Source: Glandiceps talaboti
Taxonomy: Eukaryota; Hemichordata; Enteropneusta; Spengelidae
NCBI RefSeq assembly: GCF_964340395.1
Contig: NC_135554.1
Location: forward strand, 19,215,592-19,279,591
Reading direction: 5' to 3'
Length of the DNA: 64,000 bases
The translations under genes and the position numbers were made by a program. Shown here one piece after another: positions 1-11,047 of the stretch (within the stretch, counting starts at the first letter, position 1; every line of letters starts with the position of its first letter). Under the pieces are notes generated by a model. That model saw only the letters and a program-made list of their open reading frames with translations. It searched no databases and was not told where the DNA came from.

Positions 1-31
<31 letters not shown>

Positions 32-72
32 GGCAGAGACAGACAGACAGACAGACAGGCAGACAGACAGAC

Positions 73-128
<56 letters not shown>
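1..128. repeat. (CAGA)n microsatellite at window edge
   Basis: Nearly uninterrupted CAGA/CAGG tetranucleotide repeat that starts at or before the window edge. It lies in or beyond the next intron of the minus-strand cytokine receptor gene. Confidence 0.95.
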
Positions 129-129
<1 letters not shown>

Positions 130-504
130 TATTAGGCAAATTGTATAGTGTGAACATTTTCATTATTCAGTTTATATAAATGAAACAATCAGAGATTTTG
201 TAAATTTCAATTAACACAGTGTCAATTTGAAAAAAAAAAATTTCATTGAATATACACCACGTAAGATGATTCTAAGAATCTCATTGCGCTCAAATATGGT
301 AAATTCTCTCTAAAGTGACTCATGGCAGTCAAAGACTTTCATTTGCATATTGCAATCATGAACTCAGGTGTTTTGATAATCTAGCCCAGGAACATGCTTA
401 CACACGCTGAGCAGCTCATAGGACATAGCACTTATTTGCATATTACAGTTATGAACACAGATGTATCTTTTTCAAAGTCTAATTTAGTGACATGTTGTAC
501 TCAC

Positions 505-662
505 ACTATACCAATGATCAGGTTCCCATTCAGACGCCCATCTTACTTTATACTGTAAGTACAACCACATACTAATCCAGCCACATGGCAGTTCCCATGA
601 AGTCTTCAGACATCCGGGACCTTCTGCTGTCACCTTGACATTTTCAGGTGGAAAAGGTGTAG
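505..662 (-). CDS. Cytokine receptor exon: first half of D2 (FN3)
   Basis: A 158-nt exon, phase 1 in and phase 0 out. It opens with TPFPPENVKV, the usual proline linker into D2, followed by KTSWELP and the strand LYLQYKVRW typical of FN3. The donor is GTGAGT. The exon that should carry WSXWS is not in the remaining 500 bases and must lie outside the window. Confidence 0.85.
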
Positions 663-3600
663 CTGAATTGTTGTGGGAAAGAATTGACAAATGAATACAA
701 CTGTTCTAATAGGATGCATTAATATTTGACTTCTAACCCACTCAAGACTGTTATTAAGATATTACTTAGTCTTAAAGATTGTATGATAATGTAATTTGAT
801 CGAACATCAGCTCCTGACTTTGTTTATTTCCTGGAATGCCTCGCCCCGGTGTACAGCAGGTATCTTATCTTGCAATCTGATTAAAATCTGATGTGGTGAA
901 AGTGGCTAGATGCCTTTATTTATCTCTATTTCCATGTTTTTGTGTCATTTGTTTTGTTCCAAGTGGGAAGGCAGCGATCACTCGGAACAAAACAAACGAC
1001 ACAAAACAATGGAAATATAGGTAAATAAAGGCATCTGGCCACTTTCACCCAGCTTTCACCACATCAGATTTCATTCAGATTGCTTATATTCTAAATCAGA
1101 TGTGTCTTAGTAACCCAGCCTCACCGCTGATGGATCACTTCATGTTTTGGAGTCTAGGTAACCGACACTAAAATATGATTGCCAAATTTTCAACTTTTTT
1201 TGGATGCAGGTGACTAAAAATGATTTTCCATGTTTACACTGTGGACAATAAAGTTATTTATATTCTATTCTATTCTGTTCTGTTCTGTTCTGTTCTGTTC
1301 TGTTCTGTTCTATTCTATTCTATTCTATTCTATTCTATTCTAAATAGTTGTTTTGCATTGTATTTCAGTGTTTTTTTGTTTTGTTTCTCTCGTGCAGAAG
1401 TCAGAATATCCGTGTTAGTACTGATAATTATTTGTATATGTTGTTAATTGCCTGTTTTCCGTGTTTCTTTTCCCTTTTCCATAATGCATATTTGTCATAT
1501 CGCATTGCCCTGGTTTCGTCCTTTTGTGGGGGTGATTTTAAAAGAACTAATTTCCTTAATTAGCATTGTTTCATTCATGTGTACAGAAAGTTTTCATAGA
1601 TTCAACACAAAACTATAAAAAAAAATGGCATTTCTTTGCACAGAAATATTAGTCTGTAGTGAAAGGCTTGATGATGAGAGGGGAATTATTGAATTTGTGA
1701 TAATCAAACAAGTACGTATTCACAAACTAGACTCTCTTACATTCCTCGGAGCTTCGCATAGCTAAAATCTGGGTTGTTTTGTATGTACCGATATCTACTG
1801 CATAATTGTACTCGAATGTCCCTGTACTGTGCGCCCTCATCGATCACATAGGTCTAACCATTCGTTGACGTGTTAGTGTGAAGTCCGGAGCTATGCGAAG
1901 GTCCGAGGACTGTAAGATTAAATTCACAAACATATAAAATATCTTACCCTCAATATCGGCATTAAACGATAGCGAAGTACTTGTTGTTCCTAGATCATTT
2001 GATACTCTTAGTGAAACATTTTGTCGACTTCCCAAATGATCGTCAAAAATCTTCAGCAAGCAAGAATGTGTAAAGTTGTGAATTCCAGGACAGTTTGTTG
2101 ACGTCTGCCTGTCTGGACATTCAGTCCATTCATTACTATGGTGGTCAGATCTGGCAATATAAAATAACACCCAGGGTTACTACATTGAGAAACCGTAGAC
2201 AAATATAACTAAGACAAGTAAACCTGAAACACAGAACATCGTCTGGACCCGCGTCGATAAAAATATTTACTTTAAAAATTGCTACAGTTCATCATCTCCT
2301 ACACTCTGACTGCTAGCCTTCGATAAAATGTTATGGCCACATTTTCATTGCTTGAGTTCTGACTGTAGAGTTTCAATTAGGCAGTACGTAGTCTTTCATG
2401 TCGCACACGACGTGTTTTGTTACAAATCACATAAACCAAAATATAGCCAAAATATGGTATATAAAATGATACTCGCTTTGAACACAAATCAATGTTCACA
2501 GTGCTATAAAGTAATCATAACATTGCATGTGTGCACGTACTTACAAGTGTTTTGTTTGTGTAATTTGTAACAATAAAAAACATTGTGTTGGACGAAAAAT
2601 CATTGTGCCGCCTAATTGAAACTTTAATAGTCTTTCTGGTTCGCTAGTAAGATTTCTGTTGAGACGTAAGACGTTCTGTCTCTGTTTTATTGGCTCTGAA
2701 TGTTGACAGTGTTGATCAAGGACTGTAGAAGGCACCATCTGTTGTCAATAATTTTACTTTTTCTATTCTAGCGAAAACGTGAAAAACGTAACTCTGGTAT
2801 AAAATGTACCTCTTTTATGAAAGTGTTTATTTTCCTTTCGTTTCCGTTTCGTAGTTTTATCTCATGTGTCAGAAACGATCGGTTTATAAATAATATATGT
2901 ATTAATGAAAGATGATACACATATATTACGAGAATATAAACAGTGAATGAGGTTTGTTGACCTAACATTAACTAACATGGTTTTTTTCTTTCAAGGTTTT
3001 AATACGTGACCTGTTTTTGCTTGTTCAGCTACGATGTTCACTTTGATTATCGAAAGTTAAATTATGGCGTCAAAGATCACATTTCAAATTTTATTTTATT
3101 TCAAAAACTTTTCTATTTAAGTTCTTTATAATGTAGTATTCCCAGTTTACAAACATTTTGCATTTTACTTGACAGTTTCTGGTGACAAAATGTACAGTAA
3201 CAGCCGAAAGTATAATCGCGTTTAGATTCAATGATCAAATATGTTTCATAAGAGTCACGTTCAAACAAGTAACATCAACAAAAACTGAGAAAAGTGTTAA
3301 AACATCTCTACAATAAGGGATTTTACATCTCGTTGGAGATATCGCGAGATATGCAGATATGCCTGCAACAATGTTGTCAAATATGTCAAGCTTTCGTCAT
3401 GGCCATGTGCAATGACATTGAGAACCATAATGTTGGTAATAACTGTTTGACACTTTCAGCTTGACCACCCTCACCTGGCTGCTAAGGACGAAAATGGCTC
3501 ACGCGGGATCTCGTAAGATCTGCCTCCAGACGAAAAACGGTTTATTAGTACAAGTAATAAAACCACAGAGGGGGTATGCAACTAGCTCTAAACTGTAAAC

Positions 3601-6600
3601 AGGGAACGTAATGTTCAAATGACCAAGCTCAAAATAGTATGTATAGATCTGGTTGTGCCCGGACATTTTTGTTTATTACTTAATTACACAAATTGGACAT
3701 ATGTTTAAGTTTTTGTTGATGTTCATGTTGGTCTTATCAAAACAAAATTTTCATTGAAACTGAACGCAATCATAATTTCCACTGTAGTATTCATAGTTTC
3801 ACTTACACCCAGGATTGTCTGTAGAATGCTTTGTACATGAATGTGTAGTTGGTTGGTATGTTGTGAGTTCCGCCTTCATCCCAAGTACAAAGAATATCAT
3901 CTGCATTGAATGAATGACAACTGAAATTGACAGCTGGAAATGGTTTCACTGTCAAAGAAATAAACATAGAATTAGATGTTAGAATCCACTCAAAACATGA
4001 CAGCTATGATTGACAGCCAGTACAGGTTTCACTGTCAATGAAATAAACATAGAATTAGATGTTAGAATCCACTCAAAACATGACAGCTATGATTGACACC
4101 CAGTACAGGTTTCACTGTCAATGAAATAAACATAGAATTAGATGTTAGAATCCACTCAAAACATGACAGCTATGATTGACACCCAGTACAGGTTTCACTG
4201 TCAATGAAATAAACATAGAATTAGATGTTAGAATCCACTCAAAACATGACAGCTATGATTGACACCCAGTACAGGTTTCACTGTCAATGAAATAAACATA
4301 GAATTAGATGTTAGAATCCACTCAAAACATAACAGCTATGATTGACAGTCAGTACAGGTTTCACTGTCAATGAAATAAACATAGAATTAGATGTTAGAAT
4401 CCACTCAAAACATAACAGCTATGATTGACAGCCAGTACAGGTTTCACTGTCAATGAAATAAACATAGAATTAGATGTTAGAATCCACTCAATAAATGACA
4501 GCTATGATTGACAGCCAGTACAGGTTTCACTGTCAATGAAATATAAATAAACATAGAATTAGATGTTAGAATCCACTCAAAACATGACAGCTATGATTGA
4601 CAGCCAGTACAGGTTTCACTGTCAATGAAATAAACATAGAATTAGATGTTAGAATCCACTCAATAAATGACAGCTATGATTGACAGCCAGTACAGGTTTC
4701 ACTGTCAATGAAATAAACATAGAATTAGATGTTAGAATCCACTCAATAAATAACAACTGTGATTGACAGCTGGAAACTTTCACTGTTGAAGGGATAAAAA
4801 ATTTGATTTGATAGGATTAAGGACTTGATAATACTTATATACAGTTTCGTTTACCGTATTCCTTAGACTGCAAGTACCTCAGATACGGCGCGTCGCTCTG
4901 CCCTCACCCGGCTTCGTGGGAGGGGTTGACCGATGTGTGAGGGCGCCCCGTCATGGCGTACCTTACAGCCTTACACACATAAATTGACATTTCTTGTTGA
5001 GTGGTCTAAGATGAATATCAGAAATATGTACAATGTCATTCAACTTGCACAAAGGTAATTTAAAGTTCGGTTTACCACACCCTCAAGCGATAAGACGAGA
5101 ACATTATTTAAATTCTGTAGAACTATTTCTACAACCCTCACCAGGTTCATGTAATTACTGATGTATTTGATTGAATATTCTTTGACATAATTTAATTTAT
5201 ACACTTTGTTAATTTATTTGTTATGTATGTTTTTTTTCCTGGTGAAATCAATAAATCAAATATGAATAAATAAATATGAATAAATTAATGATCGGTAGGA
5301 TCTCTTTGGCTTTCAACAAGCATACATGTAAACAAAATGGCGATATGGTTTGGTTTATAGGGTATCAAGAAGTTTTCTTACACCACTGATTACATGTAAA
5401 TGTACATGTAATACATACAAAGGTCGTTCAGAAAACAAATCAAATACACATGTACAACATAATAAACACTGTACTGGTAATTGATTTCTTTCAAGGTCCA
5501 TAAAATTTGTTGATATGAAATAATGAATTATGGTGAACTGTACAGATCATACAGTATGGGAAGAATATAAAATACTATAGCAAAAATAAAAAAAAAACTT
5601 TTGGCCTGAACGGCTTCCCATATACGACGATGGATTTTCCTAGAAGATTAAAAGTGGTCTAGTGGTTAAATTGTTTATACGAAATTGTCAATTCAAAACA
5701 ACTTTTTTCTTTTTTTTAATTTTTAATTTTTTAATTTTTATTTTTTATTTTTTTATTTTTTTATTTCCAAAACAACTGCAAGACAATACAAAGGCAAACA
5801 ATACATTACATTACAGAGAAAACACAGGACGAACAAACGGAGAGAGGGGGCGAGGGTTACAACTTTATGATCTATGATCTAGCGTGGTCAAATTCAAGCT
5901 TCATTCTCGATCTGGTTTTGGAACCATATGATGATACTTTATTAATTATACAAGGCCTATATGACAAAAGTAAACACAGGCGACTGAACATTACCAGGCA
6001 CTGGGTACGTTGACATAATACCTATTATAATAACGTTGTATTATTTGTCGTTCCTAAGCTTTTTGTTGTTCCGGGGACTCAAGTGTTCCCTGGAACCATA
6101 AAAAGGTCAGAAATAAAAACGCTATAAGGCCTAAGAAAATGAATTGTGTGGCTCCAATTACGCTCAATTTTAGAATAGGTGGGCTAGATAGATTTTTTAA
6201 TTTTATTTTATGTATATTTTTTTTTTACATGTGTAAGAGTCTAGTTCAGGTGTTCCACTGTTTTCCATATGGTCTCTGTTGTTTATCTTCCTATCAGATG
6301 TACAGTCATTGTAGATTGGATGAACAGTTTTATATTGTCTTTTTAAGTTGGTGTCAGTTTCCGCATCCACTTTTTCTCATGAGACTTCACAATTTTTGGG
6401 GGGGATTTTTTTTTCTCAAATACGTAAAACAAATGTTTAGGGTTGGCAGTGAAAAAACTAGGTGGGGTTGGGTAACTGGAATCAAACAATTATTGTTTTA
6501 GGCCTAAGCATTGTAGCTAAAAGGCATGTACATTGTATTGGAGAGAGGAAAAAAACCTGACGAAAACTCACCTCCAACTTTAATGTCAATGTCAGACTGA

Positions 6601-7960
6601 CTTCTATCGCCATTCTTCAACAACACACACGAGTAGTTTCCGGCATGACTGAAGTTGACATTGGTGATAAGTAACTGAGACAAATTTGGTGGCAAAACGT
6701 TGTAGGAATCTTCGGGGATTAAATTCGAATTAAAATACCATTGTACATCTGAAGCCGACTCTGTGGAAGTTGTACAGTTCACGAGAATTGTTTCCCCAAC
6801 TTCATACGTAGACTTCTTTGATGAAATAGCTAAAATAGAATTCAAGTCGATATATCGATAAAAGTATATTTAAGGAATAGTAGGGTAAAAAAAAAGAAGA
6901 AACATAGACGCGCGTTGTGGTGACGTAGAACAACCGGAGTATATATTCCATATTTGTTGTTCAATTTCGCTCGTGCATGGTATGTATGATGGTTGTAGTT
7001 CCCTCTGAGGTCACGATAACCTAAGGGCATGCACAAGTTGGCATTTATCCAAATCTGTGACCTTACCCTGCTTATCATGATAGTACATGCTGGCAGTTGA
7101 CAGTTGTTCAACCTTGTGACTGTGACTGCTATATCAATTATACCATGGACAAACCAAGTTATTGTCTTTGAACAAAAAATATGGATTATATAACCTGGTC
7201 GTTCTACGTCACGACAACCCGTATAGATCTACGTCACCGGGTCTGCAATGCTCGAAATAAGAGTAAAACGTTCCAAATCGCCATCCCTTCCCCTTTTTTC
7301 ATAAATTACGCTTGAGGGGGTAGAATTACATATTAATTCTCGAATATTTTTCTTCATTCAGTCAGAAAATACTCGTGACCAAAGGGTTTTGGCACTTGCG
7401 ACTTGTAGTAACAAGGCCCCTTATTTTCCATGGCTTAACGAACAGATTGTTCATACTACCAGGTCCTGTAGAATTCACTGGTACTAGCATTTTGATTCAT
7501 TATATGCATAAAACAAGTGAACATGATGTTCCCAAGTACATATATCAACTTACATATGGAAATAAGTGTAATAAGGAACTTGCAATCTAGATTGAGCGTG
7601 CTCAGACGTAAAGGACTGTGGGATTATCTTTGGTTATCGTAATACGTAATCTGGAGCTACCGACAAAATACACCTCCCGCAATGGTCAGGGTAACTATGA
7701 ATTGATTATTTGTGGTTACAAACAATGTAACATTATTGTTTACAATACTAATTGATTAGTATTTATTATCACATTTCCCATGATGCAACATTCAACATGG
7801 CGGGTTTGCAAGTTCCCTATTAATAGCAGATTAACAATGTGGCGGCACTTACTTAGTCCAACTGTATCTCTGCATGTAGTAGTAGTAGTAAACAAGACCA
7901 GTATGACAGTGGTAACTAATTTAAATGTAATATCCATAGTTAATTGTTCATTAGTCAGTG
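505..7960 (-). CDS. Class I cytokine receptor, gp130/IL-6R-like (5' part, 5 exons; continues beyond left edge)
   Basis: Cell-surface receptor of the Ig plus cytokine-receptor-homology type, expected to bind a four-helix cytokine and signal through JAK/STAT. Seen on the minus strand, 5' to 3': exon 7853-7960 (start codon at 7937, signal peptide), 6572-6829 (Ig), 3807-3948 and 1948-2150 (first FN3, D1), 505-662 (start of second FN3, D2). Every junction has GT-AG sites and the frame is kept throughout. Intron phases are 1, 1, 2, 1, 0, the pattern I recall for vertebrate class I receptors. D1 shows the paired cysteines with the C-x9-C-x-W signature, then a second cysteine pair. D2 begins with a proline-rich linker. 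The WSXWS motif, transmembrane segment and tail would lie left of the window. Gp130, IL-6R-alpha, CNTFR-alpha or a Domeless relative cannot be separated from this part alone. The class is sure; the orthology is not. Confidence 0.85.
872..1083. mobile_element. Foldback MITE, CAATCTGATT family, copy 1
   Basis: Long imperfect inverted repeat with ends CAATCTGATTAAAATCTGAT and its complement. The arms match over about 90 bp around a short centre near 960-980. Flanks CTTATCTTG and CTTATATTC agree at 7 of 9 positions, which fits a target duplication of the Mutator size class. It lies in an intron of the cytokine receptor gene. Confidence 0.75.
1258..1345. repeat. (ATTCT/GTTCT)n pentanucleotide microsatellite
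   Basis: Pentamer array in three blocks: ATTCT, then GTTCT, then ATTCT again. It is intronic in the cytokine receptor gene. Confidence 0.95.
1948..2150 (-). CDS. Cytokine receptor exon: second half of D1 (FN3)
   Basis: A 203-nt exon, phase 2 in and phase 1 out. It carries the second cysteine set (EWTECPD, TNC, HSCLL) and the strand RVSNDLGTTSTSLSF, which matches the V-x-A-x-N-x-L-G strand of gp130-type D1 domains. The acceptor is ATTGCCAG and the donor GTAAGA. Confidence 0.85.
3807..3948 (-). CDS. Cytokine receptor exon: first half of D1 (FN3)
   Basis: A 142-nt exon, phase 1 in and phase 2 out. It reads KPFPAVNFSCHSFNADD then ILCTWDEGG, the classical first cysteine pair with CxW of class I receptors, then a Tyr/Phe-rich strand ending YRQSW. 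The donor GTAAGT is strong. The acceptor (CTTTGACAG) is copied many times just upstream in the adjoining 83-bp tandem repeat array. Confidence 0.85.
3949..4790. repeat. 83-bp minisatellite made of duplicated splice-acceptor/exon-start sequence
   Basis: Nine near-identical tandem copies of about 83 bp plus one degenerate copy at the right end (about 4741-4790), directly upstream of D1 exon 3807-3948. On the minus strand each unit holds a pyrimidine-rich tract, the acceptor TTTCATTGACAG and a diverged copy of the first codons of the exon (KPVLAVNHSCH against KPFPAVNFSCH), then intron sequence with a stop. One unit has a 5-bp insertion (about 4541). Confidence 0.95.
4864..4972. mobile_element. 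Short GC-rich MITE, CTGTAAGGTACG family, copy 1
   Basis: About 110 bp with terminal inverted repeats related to CTGTAAGGTACGCC and a GC-rich hairpin interior (GCCCTCAC and GTGAGGGCGC). Four more copies lie at 19787, 38686, 41998 and 47952. Confidence 0.75.
6125..6507. mobile_element. Inverted-repeat element with AGGCCTAAG ends
   Basis: Ends read AGGCCTAAGAAAATGAATTG on the left and the complement of AGGCCTAAAACAATAATTG on the right. The right third (about 6370-6480) matches the reverse complement of 9270-9390, so this is a dispersed family. No transposase frame is visible. It is intronic in the cytokine receptor gene. Confidence 0.6.
6572..6829 (-). CDS. Cytokine receptor exon: N-terminal Ig-like domain
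   Basis: One 258-nt exon, phase 1 at both ends, codes one Ig-like domain. The B-strand cysteine (ILVNC), the tryptophan (VQWYF) and the F-strand cysteine (HAGNYSC) are in order. The acceptor is ATTTTAG and the donor GTGAGT. The join to the signal exon gives a Thr codon and the join to D1 gives a Val codon. Ig followed by D1/D2 is the order found in gp130, IL-6R, IL-11R and CNTFR. Confidence 0.85.
6890..7385. repeat. Inverted pair of dispersed repeat family C
   Basis: A fragment at about 6890-6990 is inverted relative to a fuller copy at about 7140-7385. Shared words include ATATGGATTATATA, GGTCGTTCTACGTCAC and CTTGAGGGGGTAGAATTA. Plus-oriented copies recur at 43802-44065 and 46130-46385. The family has no coding content and unclear ends. 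Confidence 0.7.
7575..7816. mobile_element. MITE with GGAACTTGCA ends, copy 1
   Basis: About 240 bp with terminal inverted repeats GGAACTTGCA/TGCAAGTTCC. It is about 80% alike to 60073-60314 along its whole length, including the shared phrase CCCATGATGCAACATTCAAC. It sits about 37 bp past the donor of the signal-peptide exon of the cytokine receptor gene. Confidence 0.75.
7853..7960 (-). CDS. Cytokine receptor exon with start codon and signal peptide
   Basis: A 3' splice acceptor (CATTTCAG) ends at 7961, so a separate upstream 5' UTR exon is expected. The ATG is at 7937-7935 and opens a signal peptide beginning MDITFKLVTTVILVLF, with a likely cleavage site soon after, near a threonine-rich stretch. 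The donor GTAAGT follows 7853 and leaves phase 1. Only 85 nt are coding. A short inverted-repeat element (7575-7816) lies just inside the next intron. Confidence 0.8.
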
Positions 7961-10900
7961 CTGAAATGTGTAGGAATTGTCCAGTCGATTGATGATATCC
8001 GTGTGTACCCAGTCTGAGAAATGAACAAAAACAATATAGAAAACTAGATTACTAGTATCTGGTTCACGCTCTGATTAAAATACGGTCAAGGAGAATGCTG
8101 GTTTAGTTTTACTTACTCTAGTACCCTACTGGGTCTAGTACACGTCTTCTTGGCTTCAAGTATAAACAACAGATGAATGTAAAGGTCAAAGACAGTACTG
8201 TAACAGTAGACGTGAAATAATAGAATGGTAAATATTTAGCTAATCATTTGCACATATACTTCCCAGTGTGCAACCAAAGTCAAATATGGCGAACTAGTCT
8301 AACGACTCTCATAATTTAAAACAGAATCAAATACCACTCTACATCTATGAAGTATGTTTGAATGTTAAAATATGCCAAGGTCATCGGGATTCTTTTCTCC
8401 CCCCCCTTTTTTTTTAACAACCAACGGTTTTTGTACAATAAACCTGGACGAGTCAAATAAGATGTCGAGGTGCCAAATAAGTTGTTGAGACGAATCAAAT
8501 AAGATGTCGAGTTGCCAAATAAGTTGTTGAGACGAATCAAATAAGTTGTACATAATAATGGCCCTAATAATGCGCCATATAGCATCCTTTCATTCAAAAA
8601 TGGCGAATGTCCTATACATTGTGAGAAGAATCAAAACGACAACTTTTGTACATATAAGGACCAAAATTAAATCTAATGTCAAGAAATACACAGAGAAATA
8701 TTCTTAAAGAATATACTAAGAATGAAAAGCCACATAGGGGTGGTGGTGTTTCAAGTGAGTGCAGAAGAAGATTGCCCCCCCCCCCCCCTCAAAGACCTTT
8801 CGCAAAATTTACTGATCCACCCCTTCCTTTGTCATTGGATTATTCGTCGTAAACCACAGCCTCTTTTGCGACACAGTCCAAGACTCCCGGCTCCAGCAGA
8901 GGCTTCCTTTTGCGAGAATGTCTTATCTTTCTCCATACGTAACAGTAATGGGATCTAACCAGTGAAAATATGCAAGTATTTGCATGTGTACCGAGATCAA
9001 TATTTTAAAACCAGAAACTAACGTAAGATTCCTAAAGTTCAATGACAAAGATAAACAGACGTAAGAGAGATATCTACAAACTTTTCGAGACTAGCTGGTG
9101 TTTTAAGACTTGTGTACGTATGACGTAAATTACAGCATTGAGTATAAAAACAAGCTTTCTCAATGACGCACGTTTACCCATGTTTTCCTATTAAAATGAC
9201 ACACCAGATTCTTCGCATTTCCAGGTCATTGATATTTTCAAAATACTCAGATCTGACATCCTATTAGACCTTAAAAAAAACTGTGTGGTCCCGGTTACCT
9301 AGTTTTTCATTGCCGACCCTAAACATTTTTTTTACGTATTCGGGGAAAAAAATAAAATCGCGGAAAATTATGAAGTCTCTCAAGAAATAGTGGCCAGGAT
9401 GTAATTTCCAAGCTTTACAAGACAGCACCAACATGTAAAAAGCAACTACCTAGGGTTGAGGGAGTCATTGGGTTTTCCCCCTGTCAGATCAGGAGGTTTT
9501 TTGTTTCTACATGTATTAAGGCAATTTTTAGGTTATTCATAGCCTTTGAGGCAATATTTCCAAGCTTTGAAAAGCTAACGTAAATGTAAGTTTTAAATGA
9601 GTCATGTCACATAAAAATGGGCCTGTAACATTGGTGTAGGGGCATTAATATTGCATGTATAGTAAAGTCACTGGTATGTTCAGGTGGTCATACCTAATGT
9701 AACTAGTGTCTAACAGTAACGGGAATCTGGTGAGATATGGTGATTTGTAGTGTCAATAACATGTAGTGTCCGAAATAGAAAGTGTATTAATCCCCTCTGA
9801 CAAGTTCATACTGAAGAGTAGAACAATTTAGATTAACTTCTTTTATAAACTATCTATGGAGATTACCATTACGAAACGTTCTAGTTCACCTTTGCCCCAA
9901 AGTGCAATATAAGGGACGCATTGATTGTGAAACAGCCAAGCATTTACTTGATATGTTCTGTAATTAGTGTGGTAGCTAGGTAATACATGTATATGTATCT
10001 GTATAGTTAAGTTTGAACTCTTATTACGTGAAGTTATATAAAAGAATTGATGTAAGAAACAGGGACAAGAACAAATATTTACATGTACCACATTTTAGAC
10101 AAGGCTATATGCCATTGTAGAAATGGATTTTTTGATTCCATCATAATCCAAAACACAATGACCCCCCCCCCCTGCCAATTTCAAAAACAGGATGATCCCC
10201 ACCACCACCAATCCACCCCCCCCCCCCGACCGAAGAAACTGACCAGTCTCTAAATGTGTACGTGTGGGGCATGTAGAAATTATCATGTTTAGCGGAAACA
10301 CAAAGTGCCAATGGGCATCAAATTACGGTTGTCGATTTTAATGCACCATTCCAAAGTTTTATATTTTCCCACTCCTTTTATAAGCAACAAAGAATCAATT
10401 TAAGAACCAGTCTGAAAAAAAAACAGCACTCATTTCTTTTCAAGAAAGAATGTGTTCAATTATTAAAACCAACAGACTTTATCGGGAATCCCCCCCCCCC
10501 CCCGGTTCTGTTAGACTCGGAGAACGTGGGAGATTGTCATGTAATCGCCGGCCGTTTTCTGGGAAGGAAGTTCTAGTTATAGCTCAATTGTTTAGTTCCT
10601 TTACATGTATATTTCCTGACTTGTACATCAAAACACTGAAGTATACAGTACTTGAAAATACACAGTGCATTATAAAGCAAATACAATGATTTGTTCCTGG
10701 ACAGGATACGACGCGGTTTGTTTTTTTATTCTCAACAAACCTGTCACTAAATCTACTATTTATGACTTACTGTTCATTTTATTTAGTACTTTAGAGCAAG
10801 TGTGTATGTGGGGCAGATGCCATATGCTTGTTCATGATTGGCTCTGCAGTTGTCTTCACTGAAGTGTGTGTGCGTGTTGGGGGGGGGGGGGATTTTTGTG

Positions 10901-11047
10901 TTTTCCCCCCAGATCTGCAGACTGCATTGGCTGGACAAACACGAAAAACAAAGACCGACGCGAGGGTGATGCGCGCGCTGACCAGAATTTCTCATTTTTT
11001 TGGCCTTACAGGATGTCAAACATAATTACCGGTTACAACTGGTGATA
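7961..11047. other. Gene-poor interval, probably intron 1 of the cytokine receptor gene
   Basis: No exon is recognised. It holds a two-and-a-half-copy 49-bp tandem repeat (8447-8550, AAATAAGATGTCGAG words), a dispersed repeat at about 9262-9400 related to 6370-6480, and poly-C or poly-G tracts at 8776, 10163, 10214, 10490 and 10879. Short open frames here run through these tracts and are not supported as genes. Confidence 0.5.

Noticed and set aside
3949-4790. CRISPR-like regular repeats
   Set aside because: The units are contiguous 83-bp tandem copies without unique spacers, in an intron of an animal gene.
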